From Branchiostoma lanceolatum (taxonomy: Eukaryota > Chordata > Leptocardii > Amphioxiformes > Branchiostomatidae): a stretch of DNA of 64,000 nucleotides. The DNA is taken from the NCBI RefSeq assembly GCF_035083965.1, contig NC_089738.1, positions 10,070,734-10,134,733 on the forward strand. The letters run 5' to 3'. The notes below the pieces were generated by a model. The model did no database searches, had not been told where the DNA came from, and saw only the letters and a list, made by a program, of their open reading frames with translations. The position numbers and the translations under genes are program-made. Position 1 is the first letter of the stretch. Each line of letters opens with the position of its first letter. Positions 1 to 12,600 of the stretch are shown here, one piece after another.

Positions 1-230
1 TTGCTTGGCTTTTCATCTGTGGCTGTTTTCACGTCTTTTTTATCCTCTTTAGTTTGACTTTCCTTTTTCATCTTGTCGTCTGTGGCGGTTTTGACATCCG
101 TTTTATCCTCTTTTGTTTGACTTTCCTTTTTCATCTTGTCGCCTGTGGCTGTTTTTACGTCTTCTTTATCTTCCTTTGTTTGATTCTCCTTTCTTGGATT
201 GGCATCTGTTTGGGCCTCCTCCTTGTTTTC
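1..230 (-). repeat. 63-bp in-frame tandem repeat inside the RSF1 acidic region
   Basis: About three copies of a 63-bp unit are visible (56-118, 119-181 and a partial copy at 1-55), with a decayed copy to about 230. Since 63 is a multiple of three, it encodes a 21-residue repeat of the type KKESQTKEDK.DVKTAT.DKM. It lies in the seventh coding exon and continues left, so copy number may vary between alleles. Confidence 0.85.
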
Positions 231-3200
231 CTTATCCTCATCTGCAAAAACAGAATCAACACCTTATAAGAAGTATTTCTAAGATGCAAAGCTTTGGAAC
301 TTTTTTCTTCTGTGACAGACATTGACGATGACCAACCCAAACACAACAAAGACGACCTCACAAAAGAGACATAAATGGACACAACTCCAAACTTTCAATA
401 GACCGACAATATTTATGGCCATATCCAACATTCAAGCCTCCAGAACATTTGCATGTATCACAACATCAATCTCCAGTACTTGAGTCCATACAAAAGGACT
501 TTTTCCAGAATTCCCAATATTCAATAACTTTGGAAGGTCCTTCACAATTACAGAACTCAAAACACATGTATGTGATTCTTGGTACAAAGTCTACGTCATT
601 GCAAGTTGATATAAATTTTTGACAATGTAAAAAAAAGTTCTACAATTTGCTGGTGAATATTCTAAGCCATAAATTTTCAGACTGCCATTTGTACCTAGTT
701 TTTAGAATCCTATCCCTGTGAATCTTTCAGTGGAATTTCCTGACCAAACCAACTTCCTATTTCACATTTTTCCATGCCTGTCACAACCCTGTGAACAAGA
801 TAAATTCCTACACAAAGCATGCATCAGGTTACCATAAAGTTTGCAACTTTTTATTTTCATGGTTTTTGTCTTGACCTCTCCAATGCAAATTCCTGACACC
901 ACAAAAATGCCTGCCTTATATATGACTAATGTACTACAGAACTGTTTGAACTGTAAATTCTAATCACCACAAAAAAATCCTTTTCTCGCCAACCACAGAA
1001 TAACATCAACGCGAAAGTTAATGCATTTAAAGTATTTCTGTCAGTAAAGTACAGCCTAAGCTTTGTCCAAGCATTACACCTTTTACAGTAACTATCTGCT
1101 TACACAGTGAGTTACGATGGTGTCCCCAGATTGCCCTATGAGTAACTCACCATACTGACCATTGGTACATTTGTCCTTAATCTTACCGGCCAGACTGGCC
1201 TGGTCAGCGGACGAGGACTTATCCTCCTCCTCCTCAAGGTCAGGAGTGTCCTTGCCTCCCCCCTCCAGCTCCGCAATGAGACCTTCCAACTCATCACGAG
1301 TTCTGGAATGGTGAAAAAATATATTTCACAGTGTATACATGTATGTCATGTCATTGGTGCATTCCTGACTATATATTATTATTAGTGTCCAATTTGCATT
1401 TCAGTGAATGATAGTCAAAGCAAAGCAACGGCCACTCCAATGTTCAAAGCTGAAAGAACAAAAGAATATCTAAAACTTGCTGACAAAACACAAAGATGCT
1501 AAGTATACTTAAGCTACAAAATCTGCCCCCCTCCCCATGAAATATCTGACATTCCACATTTTCCAGGTGAACTGTCTAGATGTGCTTTTCTCACCTGCAG
1601 ACCACCTGCCAGGTGGAGTTGTACTGGTCGTCCGGTTCCTCTCGGTACAGGTGCAAGTTCGTCTCTGCATCCTGACAAACAACAAGGTCATGGAAAGTCA
1701 AGGTCAAGTTATACATAGTACACCTTAACCATCTCCACACTGACTAAGGTAGCCTTTTGGTACCAAATCTGTGTTTAAATTAAACTTTAAGGGGTTAGGT
1801 AGCAGGGAGAAGGTTAAAAGTCATACAGGCAAAATTTCAAATTTTATTTTCTGCAAAAACTGAAGAACAAAAACCATCTCTATGAAACTAGACTGTGGAG
1901 TACAAGCTCCAAAAGGTCTGAAATACCAATTGCAAACAGACAAGTTTCTATGCAATCTTCTAGTTCAATGTTCAAATATTTTCTTCTAACCTGCATGTAC
2001 CAGTACAACAGGCCATTTTTGTCTCGTCCCAGCGGTTTCTCGCGCATGGCGTCCGCTTCTTCCTTATTCACCACCTCGGCACGGAACTTCAGGTTGTCGT
2101 CAAACTGGCGCTCGCACAGGTACTGTAGGTCAAAGGTCACAAAACGGGGTGTCATTCAATGGAAACCCCCATGCCAGTTTGCAGGTTTGCTAAGTTCAAA
2201 GGGGAGAATTGACAGCGAAAAACACAAAAATATGAATGTTTTAAGATCTACAGTAGCTGTTACCTTGAGAAGTTTGAGCTTGATGTTTGGGTCCACCTCC
2301 TGGTACCCACCCTGCTCCATCTCCCATGCTGCAATCTGGGAGAACTGGCGGCACATCTGGGAACAAGGTAAAATGTGCACAATGTTAAGTTTAACACTCT
2401 GGTTCATGGTTAATCATAAAAGGCATTGCTCATCTTGTCATGTATTCAAAAACGATATTTCCAGTTATAAATGATTATTTTGTAAGATTCATAATGTTAG
2501 AGACAAAGAGAGTCAAAGTGTTGGAACTTGGATTGAAACTTTAAATTTTTCTATAAATGTATGATGACTTCATTATATTAGCAAGACAAAGTTTCTGTTA
2601 CCTTAACGAGATACCTCTCCCACTTGTCGGAGGACACGCTCTTCCCGATCTTACGCATCAGCTTGATCTGCATCATGATCAGGTCTGGGTTCACTGGAAC
2701 AGAAGGAAAATGTTAATATTGGCTCCGTCCCTGAGACATTACCAAGAAATATAACATTTCATTACCTTAAGCTGGAAATCATTTCATTTTGGTTTGAATG
2801 GCAGACACAAAATGACATAATTCATGATAAGGGTCCTACCAAGAAAGCTGTTATGCCTTACATATAGTGTTAAGAAAATTCAAGTGTTGGGATATCAAAT
2901 CCTTTTGGGAAGTGGAGTCTGGTCTACGATTTAGTGAGAGTCTTAAGTTAAGTTAACTTTTGATTTTTTTATTGAGTGTGACCCGTATACGATTACGAGA
3001 ATGTGTTTGTCTGGATCTCAACTAATTCTAGCTCTAGCTGTTCATAAAAAAATCATCAGATCAATACAGAACAATAGATTATCAAAATGTGTTATCTGTT
3101 GAAAACAGTCTGCCCACAAACAACTCATTGAAAAGTAAAAACCATAATATTATAAAAAACAATTTGTCCAATGAGAATTATTGTTGAAAATTGAAATTGA

Positions 3201-4118
3201 AATCAAACAACACAACAAGAGCAGGAATAAAGTCAAGCACAAGTGTATAAAAAATTGACAAATCTTTTTTTATGAATGTAAACAAAGCCATGTGGCCATT
3301 ATGTTATATAAACAAACAATGAGGGATTACTTTACTACACATATGGGGAAAACGAAACTTGTGGCTGAAGAATTCCCAATTTGACAAGTAGTAGTTAGAA
3401 ACTATTGTGTATACAAAAAATATTACTACCCAAGCATATAATCCCTGTAACACATGTATTTCTGTAGCAATATCATAAAGCATAGGAACTAAAATTGAAT
3501 GGAAATGGTCTGGGTTCTCACAAATGTTTTTGTTGCGGCATTAGAGAGGAAACATACAAAAAGAATCAGTCTACAACCCAATTGGGATGCATAGATGAAA
3601 ACTCGAGGCCACGAGAGTGCATCCTGTACCTGTAGGCGTGTACACCTGTGCCCAGGTGTCGAGTTACCTGCATGTGCTTGGTCTACCCATTCGCCCCCCT
3701 CCCCACCCACCTAATTTATCCCCATTCACACCCAAAACGGCCATTTTTTCCACAATAGCGAAATTCAGCGCATAAATGGAGCTCAGAAACTCCACAAAAC
3801 AAGCTCATAAGATCTTCAACAAAGCGAGGAAACGCGAGAATCCGTCGAAAATCTTGGTCATTATCATAATTATCCATTGTTTGGATCATACGCCGCCCCC
3901 CTCCCACACGCCTTTTTTTTCGAACCCAACTTCTGCGCGTTGAACTTGAAGTACGGGCATTATTTGGGAGACTTACGCCTGGTGGTGTCTTCCAAGGCTC
4001 TCTGGAGCTCGGCGTAAGACATCGGTGGCAGCCCCAGCGCCTCTCCATAGCGGCGGAGGAAGCCACAAACCACCGCATAGTCGGGGTCCGTATCCACTCC
4101 TTTCTCAGGGACCGACAT
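1..4118 (-). CDS. RSF1: Remodeling and spacing factor 1 (RSF1) orthologue, 5' part, runs off the left edge
   Basis: Role known from the family: RSF1 is the histone-binding subunit that pairs with the ISWI ATPase SNF2H in the nuclear RSF complex. Exons on the minus strand: 3977-4118, 2602-2693, 2264-2356, 1991-2122, 1595-1671, 1151-1302 and 1-241 (continues left). All have GT-AG borders and phases close (688 nt before the last exon). The protein opens MSVPEKGVDTDPDYAVVCGF, and contains LMRKIGKSVSSDKWERYL, IAAWEMEQGGYQEVDPNIK and YLCERQFDDNLKF, followed by GRDKNGLLYWY. These match the vertebrate RSF1 N-terminal region (WHIM/DDT-associated fold) from memory. After it the chain becomes acidic and Lys/Glu-rich. 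The PHD finger expected further on lies outside the window. The start is the ATG at 4118, the only one giving the conserved N-terminus. Orthology is very likely; the 3' half is unseen. Confidence 0.95.
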
Positions 4119-6614
4119 GTTTGTATATTGAAGCGGCTTTCCCGATTACCCAAATATTGTCGCTGTCGATCGAAAGTCAGCTGGACGGATAAAGCATTAT
4201 TTGCGCTTTATTCTAAGGCATGAGAAAAGTATTTCATGCTTTCTTCGGCTTATTCTTTAACGCAGGTATCAAATGAGGCAGGGCTTTAAAGAAGAAACAA
4301 AGAAGTCAAGAAGATTAGAAACACCGCCTCAAGCCAGTCAAGGTAAATGTATAAGTAGGTAGATCAGCCGCGTCATCTAGCGGAAGGATCTTAAACTGCA
4401 AGCAATGGTGTTGAAGTATTGCGGACATCTGGTGTGCGGTTTTGCGTTACAACTTATCAGTGCTCTGTTTACTTTTGTATATTATTCTTGGCAGCATGAT
4501 ACGTCTCGATCTAAATCGCTCTAAGACTAACGTGAAGTTAGCTTTCTTTAATATTTAATGGTATGTAACGTTGGGACTAGACAAGGAAAGGCACGGATTA
4601 ACGTTTTATTTTGTAGAATAACAAGGAATACTACTATAGTATGTGGAAAGTTTGACTATTGCCTTGGTAAGACAAACTACAATCGAATCACGGATTTTCG
4701 TCGTGATGTCACATTTTACACGACGCAATCGGCGCAGGGTTTACCTTAGTTATTGTGACGTAGTACCAAAAAATAGTCGCCTAGTAGACACGCGTCCTTT
4801 TTGGCGATACGTCAGGGGCGAGGCTAATGGTATAGTATTATGTTTCATTCTGACAACCGGAAACAAGATGGCAACCGGAAGGTGTGTCAGGGTTTATCTA
4901 TACATTTTTGTTTTGACCACCAGCTGTATGGCTCCAAGTGACAGGCCCTGCCAGCAAGGGGAACTTTTGCCCCAGTTTGTCAACTGACTGGTGTTAGGTG
5001 TCACACGTTAGAGAGTCATGTCATGCAATATAGCGGATTTATAAACTTTCCTCATTATATATATATCTTCACCAAGAACGTTATGTTTGCCGAGCGTGTG
5101 TCTGTGTATGAACACACTCGAGAATGCCTGAGTGCATTGTCTTGATAGTTGGTATGTCGGTAGGTCATCTCGAAATGATAAGATTTTGATCTCCCTTTTT
5201 TGCCTGATTAATTACTGCAAACATAATTTAACTGTAGTGTACTACTGAAGTACTTGTCTGTCATTGACCGACGGTAACCGGACAAATGCAAGCTTCAATT
5301 TTTCGACCTTTAAAACAACTCAGCGTTGAACAAATGGGTGGAAATTTCCACTCCTCGAGGCGGTTGTGTTTAATGTGTGCGATGAAGTGTGCAAAATCAA
5401 CCTATGGGACAAATCAAGTTTCAAACCTTAAACATGTTGCAAATATGTACGTTCATTAAAAATCAAAACGACCCATAGACTATTCAACAATGAAATTGAC
5501 TACAATCATCTGCATTTCGTTACTTTTATTACGTAGACAATATTGTAGTGATGTCAGATCTGGTATTTGGCGCTTTATTCAATAAAATTCTAACAAACTG
5601 AATCAGTTATCATTAACCCAGCTATATCATCTCTCCATTGTCGCACACAAAAAATCTAGTCAGTTTGTATTTAAGAGTTACTGATAGAATTGATTGTATT
5701 GGGTCTTCCGTTTCAGTGTTGCAGTGTTGAATTTGCATGCATAATCAAGTGGGTTCATTGTCCGGGAGTGGGTAGACAGGTTGGACAAAACGTCCGACTG
5801 CTGGTCATATTAAAATCATTTGTCATAGTCTACTTTAGGGAGCATTACCCAAAGCATTGAAATTTTTCTTAAGTACATTCTATGTATTTTTGTAGCAAAA
5901 TCTATTTTTAACCAATTGATTATCTAACGATTTTAAGGGATTCTTTATTATCTGTACTAACCATGATTCTTAATTAATATAGTTCGGATTATAACTTGGT
6001 TAGGTTGTGAGGATTGAAAAAATTTCAACTGTTCCCATAACTTAAATGCTTTCATACTTAACTTTCGTTAAACTTTCTTGTCACGATTCATCACGCAATC
6101 TTTATTTTTAGCGATACTACACCCTTATACTACGCCATCGGTCACAGTCATGCATGGTTCAATTATTTAGTTAATAACCGGAAGAATGAATTATCTGACA
6201 GGTATTGCTTGGATATGATTGTTTCTTTGTCGCCTTTGTCGTCGTCTTTCGTCGTCTAATCTGACAGATATCGTATTTCAGACTTGTAGGTATATTTTAC
6301 AGGTTGAAAAATTCACGACAGTGACTTGTTCAGTCTCGTAAAAATTGTACATAAACTAAAAGTCCCCCTACGCTTACTCCTGAATGAACTCGACCATGTC
6401 CCAGTATAGGTGTGTCTCGGCAGTGACGTTATAGCTAGCCGTGTTCTATTTTTACAGGAAGTGTATGACGAAAATGTACAAATAGGACGTGTCGTTCAGA
6501 TCTGTACCATATTTACGCCTAAGAAACGTCTCGAGCTCAGTCGTATCGTTGAGTTCTCTACGTCAGGTTGCTGAGCAATTTTACTAATCGAGCCGAGAAG
6601 GGATTCAACTATCC
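4119..6614. other. Intergenic region between RSF1 and the glycine-rich gene
   Basis: The RSF1 start (4118, leftward) and the glycine-rich gene start (6615, rightward) are head to head, so promoters of both should lie here. I see no convincing coding exon. Short open frames at 4558-4987 have no recognisable protein or splice context. An interspersed repeat copy lies at about 5060-5200; the rest is AT-rich unique-looking DNA. Confidence 0.6.
5060..5200 (+). repeat. Interspersed repeat, family A, copy 1
   Basis: The stretch with GTGTGTCTGTG, GAACAC, TCGAGAATGCCTG, a TTGGTATG core and CTCGAAATGATAAGATTTTG recurs in diverged form at about 14997-15135 and, less clearly, at 28140-28400. The shared order of blocks over roughly 130 bp marks a dispersed repeat family. 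I cannot place it in a named class from the sequence alone. Confidence 0.6.
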
Positions 6615-9450
6615 ATGGGGGACTGCGGTGGGGGCGGAGACTGCGGTGGGGGCGGAGGGGGCTGCGACAGTGGCGGAGGTGGTTATGGTGGAGGTGGCTG
6701 CGACAGTAGCGGAGGGGGTGGTGGTGGTTATGGCGGAGGGGGATGTGACAGTGGAGGAGGGGGCTTCGACAGTGGAGGAGGGGGCGGTGACAGTAGCGCG
6801 GGGTTCAGTGGAGGCTTCGTCGACAGTTCGGGAAGGTTCGTCAGCTCTAGCAGTCGCAGTCGAACAACAACACCTTACCGACACACCTCTGCCAATGACG
6901 CACTAGGATTAAACGCACGGGGATGTGCCATCATTGCAATCTGTTCTGGTATACTTATTTATATTCCCCTTCCAGTGGGAAGGGGGATATACTGTTTTTG
7001 CTTGCCTGTTCTTCTTCTTCTTCTTTCTTCTTCTTTCTTCTTCTTCTTCTGCCAAAAACCAAGTAGATGTGCGGTGGTAGCTCTACTAATGGTATTGCAG
7101 CAAGTTATATGTACCTTATGTTACAATGTACGGATGTTATATTTGAGATGTAGGTACCTATAGGAAAGGTGAATACACCTGACAATAAATTATGCTAATG
7201 AGGACATCATTTGCATAATTTATGCAAAAACTTGTATTGCGTTTACAGTAAAAGCTTCAGATGTCATATTTAAGATGTAGATAAATTTAGGAAAGGTAAA
7301 CACACCTGACCATGAATTATGCTAATGAGGACCTCATTTGCATAATTTATGCAGAAACTTGTATTTCCCTTACCGTAAAAGCTACAGATGTCATATTTGA
7401 GATGTAGGTATCTGTAGGAAAGGTGAACACACCTGGACATAAATTATGCTAATGGGGACCCCATTTGCATAATTTATGCAAAAAACTTGTATTGCGTTTA
7501 CAGTAAAAGCTGCAGATGCCATATTTGAGAAGTAGATAAATTTAGGAAAGGTAAACACACCTGGCCATGAATTATGCTAATGAGGACCTCATTTGCATAA
7601 TTTATGCAGAAACTTGTATTTCCCTTACCGTAAAAGCTACAGATGTCATATTTGAGATGTAGGTATATTTAGGAAAGGTGAACACACCTGGACATAAATT
7701 ATGCTAATGAGGACCTCATTTGCATAATGTATGTATATCCCTTACCGTAAAGACTACGGATGGCATATTTCAGATGTAGGTACCTTAAAGAGAGGTGAAC
7801 ACACCTGTACATAAATTATGCTAATGCGGACCTCATTTGCATAATGTATGTATATCCCTTACCGTAAAGACTACGGATGGCATATTTCAGATGTAGGTAC
7901 CTTTAGGAGAGGTGAACACACCTGTACATAAATTATGCTAATGCGGACCTCATTTGCATAATTTATGCATAAACTTGTTTTTCCCTTACTGTAAAGGCTA
8001 CGGATGAGATGCAGGTACCTTTAGGAAAGGTCAGAAAACCTGGCCATAAATTATGCTAATGAGTGCATTATGCATAATTTATGCATATCCCTAACCATAA
8101 AAGCTACGGATGTCATATTTGAGATGTAGGTACCTTTAGGAAAGGCCGAACACACCTGGCCATAAATTATGCTAATGCCGACCTACTTTGCATAATTTAT
8201 GCAGAAACTTCGTCATATCCTTACAGTCAATGCTAAGGATGTCATATTTGAGGTGTAGGTAATGGGAGGGGAATATTCTGCATTTTCCCGAAAATGTTGC
8301 CATTCTAGTTTGGTACTTGGTTCTTACTGCATGTGGCTCGGAGTCGGATTGAGCCGCATAGTAGTGCTTTTTTTGGCTTTGGGATCGGTGATTTTGTGCC
8401 TGGCTATTCTATTAATCGTCCTGGGAAGTTGCTATATTTACAAGCAGTCCAAAAACGCTGAAAATCAGACTCGAGGGCCAGCAGTACAGACGGTGACATC
8501 TGCAGTGCCCCAGTCGAGTGTCCCAGGTACTGCACGCACCGCCATGATGTACCCAACATCAGTCGACCCACCGAGAGGCCCTGCACCTCAACCCGGCACG
8601 GTCGAAGGGACAGCTCTAGCCCGCTGGACCCAGTACCAACATCACTCAATGCACCCGTCAAGGTACCGTTTCTTCTTACCTTCCTAGATCCCCAACCGGC
8701 TGGCATTTTCCATGTTTAGATATCTTATCCCACGATAAAGTTTGGCTCATAAGGTTCACAAGCAGAACAGGTGGACATCACGAAATGCAAACGCACCTTG
8801 CAGTAACATAGCAGTGTCTTGAAAAGACGTGAAATGTATGTTTATATCCGGTACACAGCCGGCAGGTTGACCTGTATGTTTATACATGTATTTGTTACAC
8901 AACAGGTGAGTTTGAAAAATTCCCAAGCTCCGCCACAGTACTCAATTTCAGGTCAGATGTCATGAAATTCCATAACCTTTCGAAGTTGATGTTGGGTCCT
9001 TAAGAACTCAAAATCAATTTTCGTTCCATTTAAAAAGTCCCCAGCAAGAGCCTTTTGAAAAAAAACCCAAAACATTTGGACTCGGATATTTATGGGGTTA
9101 AAAGGGCCACTTCTTAAACCGAATGGCCTTTTGTTTTTTAAACGAGATTTTATCGAAAGTAACTGTCTGTGACCTTACTTTCTTATTGCTTGTGTTCATT
9201 GCGCTTGTGTTCATTGCTTGTGTTCAATTGTCATATTCTTCATCACAGTTTGGCACCAGAATATACACCGTCTGGATGGCTTCACCCAACCACCGGCACC
9301 CAACCACCCCCTCCGGGACTACATCTCCCAACCGGCGCGCAACCACCTCCTCCGTATCCGGGACTGCACCTCCCAACCAGCTCACCGCCACCCCCTCCCG
9401 GACTATACCTACCAACCGGCGCGCAACCAACCCTCCGGCCGCGGGACTAA
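6615..9450 (+). CDS. Glycine-rich / proline-rich single-pass membrane protein, unrecognised
   Basis: I do not recognise the family. Proposed exons: 6615-6948, 8362-8662 and 9249-9450, with phases 1 and 2 matching across both introns (837 nt, 278 residues). The N-terminal ~75 residues are blocks of GGGG with Cys, Asp, Ser and Tyr (GGGGYGGGGCDSSGGGG type), followed by a Ser/Arg segment. The first intron splits one long hydrophobic stretch: AIIAICS at the end of exon 1, VVLFLALGSVILCLAILL in exon 2, then KQSKN, a typical single membrane anchor. The tail has Pro-rich repeats (QPPPPGLHLPTGAQPPPPYP), a possible SH3/WW ligand. The acceptor at 8361 has a weak pyrimidine tract, and the last exon could also be read in another frame because of a 122-bp duplication. 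The glycine-rich start and membrane segment are solid observations; the exact chain is inferred. Confidence 0.5.
6955..6995 (+). repeat. Short G/C hairpin that looks like the end of an interspersed repeat
   Basis: TATTCCCCTTCC and GGGAAGGGGGATA face each other across three bases, giving a strong stem just after the exon 1 donor. A similar stem plus TATA occurs at the start of the repeat at 28140. It probably marks the boundary of a dispersed element. Confidence 0.45.
7010..7050 (+). repeat. (CTT)n microsatellite
   Basis: An uninterrupted pyrimidine run of CTT/TTC repeats with one or two slips. It lies in the first intron of the glycine-rich gene, just before the octamer-repeat array. Confidence 0.9.
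7085..8260 (+). repeat. Nine-copy ~120-bp intronic tandem array with octamer-like palindromes
   Basis: The landmark ATTATGCTAAT begins at 7189, 7317, 7443, 7571, 7698, 7815, 7932, 8050 and 8166, so periods are 128, 126, 128, 127, 117, 117, 118 and 116. Most units hold a ~31-bp imperfect palindrome, ATTATGCTAATGAGG facing CCTCATTTGCATAAT. ATTTGCAT is the canonical POU octamer on the reverse strand and ATGCTAAT is a variant. Units also share TTACCGTAAAAGCTAC, GATGTCATATTTGAGATGTAG and GGTGAACACACCTG. The array fills most of the first intron of the glycine-rich gene. Confidence 0.92.
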
Positions 9451-9640
9451 ACTTACCAGCCGGTAAACGACCACTCCTTCCGGGACTACACCTCCCAACC
9501 GGTTCACAGCCACCCCCTCCCGGACTATACCTACCAACCGGCGCGCAACCAACCGTCCGGCCGCGGGACTAAACTTACCAGCCGGTAAACGACCACTCCT
9601 TCCGGGACTGCACCTCCCAACCGGCACACAACCACCCCCT
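9391..9640 (+). repeat. 122-bp tandem duplication across the proline-rich exon
   Basis: Two near-identical copies, about 9391-9512 and 9513-9634, share CCCCCTCCCGGACTATACC, the GGCCGCGGGACTAAACTT segment and CGACCACTCCTTCCGGGACT. The period is not a multiple of three, so the duplication shifts frame. The first copy ends the proline-rich frame at 9450; another frame runs through to 9572 and reuses the same peptide motif. Confidence 0.85.
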
Positions 9641-12600
9641 CCTATACCTAGTACCTAGCTAACAATGTCCGTATTGTGCCTAATATTGATAGCCTGCACT
9701 TTGTCCATCAGTTTAAGTATATCTTTCAGCTGATGTATACAATGTATTGATAAGTATTGATCTAGTGTAAATAGCTTTCTGAGTGTGACCAAAGTTACAT
9801 TAGTGTGTTGTGCCTATATATAATGCAGGTACAACTTTTGACAATTGTGATATTGAAAGAAATAATCTTCTTTGTATCCTGAGGTTTATGACGCTGTGTT
9901 AGTTATCGTCCTCACCCATATTATTGATATCGATACTTTTGTCATTACATTTATTTTCCTTTAATCATATATGTCAAAGTATGTTTGCGCTTACCTGACA
10001 ATATACAGCACTTGCTCCTTATATCAACATTTGTTTGGATGCTTCTACTTCTTTGAAAGAATGTGCGATTCAGTGTGTTTGCTATGATTTGAAACTTGAC
10101 GCTTGTTTAAAGTAAGATCCATTTTGAAATATAATCATTGATGTTGTGAACTTTGAATTTCGTAAGACCTTTTGGAAAAGGACCTACTAGTCGAATACTA
10201 CAGATGCTATGGAATTGTTGCACAAAAACAGTAAGAAACGAGTCTGTGCAACATAAATCTCTGTGAAGTAATTATGGCGTTTGCGGTGCTGGCTAAGGTG
10301 TTTGATACCCTCTTTATCAGGAATAAAAACTTCTTTAAACCTATTTCCATTTATGTCAAGGAATTTGTTTATTATAAGCCTATGCTATAGCAGAGTAGCA
10401 AGCCGGAGCCTAACCTCTGCTTGTAGAGTAACTAATTTGCCTCATCTTCAACAGGCTACTATTAGGCCAACGACAGCTGATTTAATGGTTGTACCACACT
10501 ACTTTCAAGATAGGGGTGACTTTTATTCTGAAAGTACTTCTACGGTGCTCAAAATCGCCATGTTTCATCGTGACCACAGTTACCATCAACAGGCCAGAAT
10601 TCAAACAAATACTTCAAAGGATATCTTGAGTTATAGCTGCGAAAAAAACAGTACCCCTATCGGACTCACGGACCTCCTTCCCGGAGGTAATGAATTTATC
10701 ATGCAATACCCAGTTTAATCGCAAAATTTCGTGTATGCTGGTAGATGACATCATTATGCTTAGATTTAAACTTAAGATCCCAAACAGAATCGTTAGCTCC
10801 CGCAGACGCTAGTCAGTTACAAACAGTAGCTCCACTTGTCCCTGTGGAGAATTAGAACTTTACTCTCACAGCTAGCGAGAAGTTAGATAACTGCAGTCAA
10901 TTGGAGTTCTTCCTTGTGTCAGACGATTGACACATGGTGTCACCCGCACGTGGCCACCTTTTCACATCCTGAACATTGATATACTGACGTGACATAATTT
11001 ACTATCTTTAGGTGGGCAAGTGTTGAGCTCAGTACCCTCACCGGAAAATGAGTAGACATTGAGATATCTGTGTCCAAAATAGTTGTTGGTGGTCCAACTA
11101 GACTCAAAACAGATCAAACTGTCTTTAACCTTTGAATGAAATCTTCAGATGTCAATCAGACGTATTCAAAGTCACGGTTCTGTCTGGGTTGTGCATGACT
11201 GGTCGCACGTAAGCAAAGCAGAGGCCAGAGTCAGGAACGTAGAAATTTGAACTGTCAATCCTCTAACTTTACATAATTATTGTGTGGGAGGGAAACTTGT
11301 AAAGATGCGTATGCACCTGTTTGCCCTCCCTTATACATTGTGATAGACTCAAATAAAACAGTGAAACAAAATAGAGTCAGTCGGAAACATAAAGATATCA
11401 AAATGCAGTAAAGTCTAGATCTATCAACCACTCAATGGACTGAGAAAAAAATGGTTGTTAAGGGGCAGGGGGGTTGCTTAGGACAGGGTGGGGTTAACTA
11501 TGTAAAAATTGACGGTGTTTTGATGCGGCTTGTGACTGGAGGTGGTTGCCTGCGCATGCGTCCGACCAAGTTTGACTGTATCATGATCAATTTCTCTCCG
11601 GAGAAGTTCATAGAAGTCAATCAGAACAGTATGTACTGTAAAAGTGGAAATGTGTGCGGGGATTTGATTTCCCGGTTGCGATAAAATGGAGTGTTCGCGG
11701 TGGTTTTAAGTTCGCGGTTGGATCAAGGGTGGTAGGGGGATCGACAACGAAAAAAATTTCGAAGTAGTTTCAAGTTCGTTGTGAAGATGTCATCGCGAAA
11801 ATAGAAAGAAAAAAGGCGAACATTTCTCCTTTTACAGTATATCAATGTGCCAAAACCTTGCCTTGACAATATACCGTTTGTGCAATGAAGCTTAGACTTC
11901 CGGATTCCAGTTTAACTTGTGGCCTGAATGGACGAAAGTTTCACTCTCACCATCACGTTTTGAGATAAGAAAAGTTGAAGTTGCTTGGTGAAAAGTTCAG
12001 TAGAAATGCACACCACATTTAAAAGTCAAGAGTAAGGTTATTACTTCAAATCAATAATGAATGATTCTACGAAACGTAACTGACGGCATATGATTATAGA
12101 ACTTGAAGTTAGGAGTTAGTTATATCACATAAAATAATATACGTCCGATTTCTTCATGTTTCATTTCCGTTAATCTATGAACACGTAAACATTTTGTATC
12201 AAATGCATCCATTATGATATCTAATTTACTGGTCTTGAGTTACTAAGAATACACTAGTGTCTCAGAAATGAATGGGAACTTCAGAAGGATCATATTCCAT
12301 CCAGTCATCACTTGTTTGTACAGAAAACTTCCAGAGGTCACACCTGGGGTTTTGGTTGTACTTGTACTTGGGACGGTGCCTAGGTTTGCGTTCTGCAACG
12401 TAAAACATGTCAAATACATGTGTATATTATACTTAGGGGACGGCTCAGAAGTTAGAGTGGGCGAAATGATCCTAGACGGAAAGCGGGTAGAAACGTATGG
12501 TACAAACGTGTTGAGTGAACATGTTTTTAACTATATGTGTAATGTCGTTCATATTTAATTTTGTGACACTTAGATTTTCTTCTTGTATCATTCGGATCCT

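Noticed and set aside
6609-6884. Minus-strand Thr/Ser/Ala-rich frame
   Set aside because: Mirror of the glycine-rich exon; the plus strand has the better start and the membrane segment.
10281-10718. 145-codon frame between the glycine-rich and cyclase genes
   Set aside because: No domain, runs through repeat-like sequence around 10385-10440.
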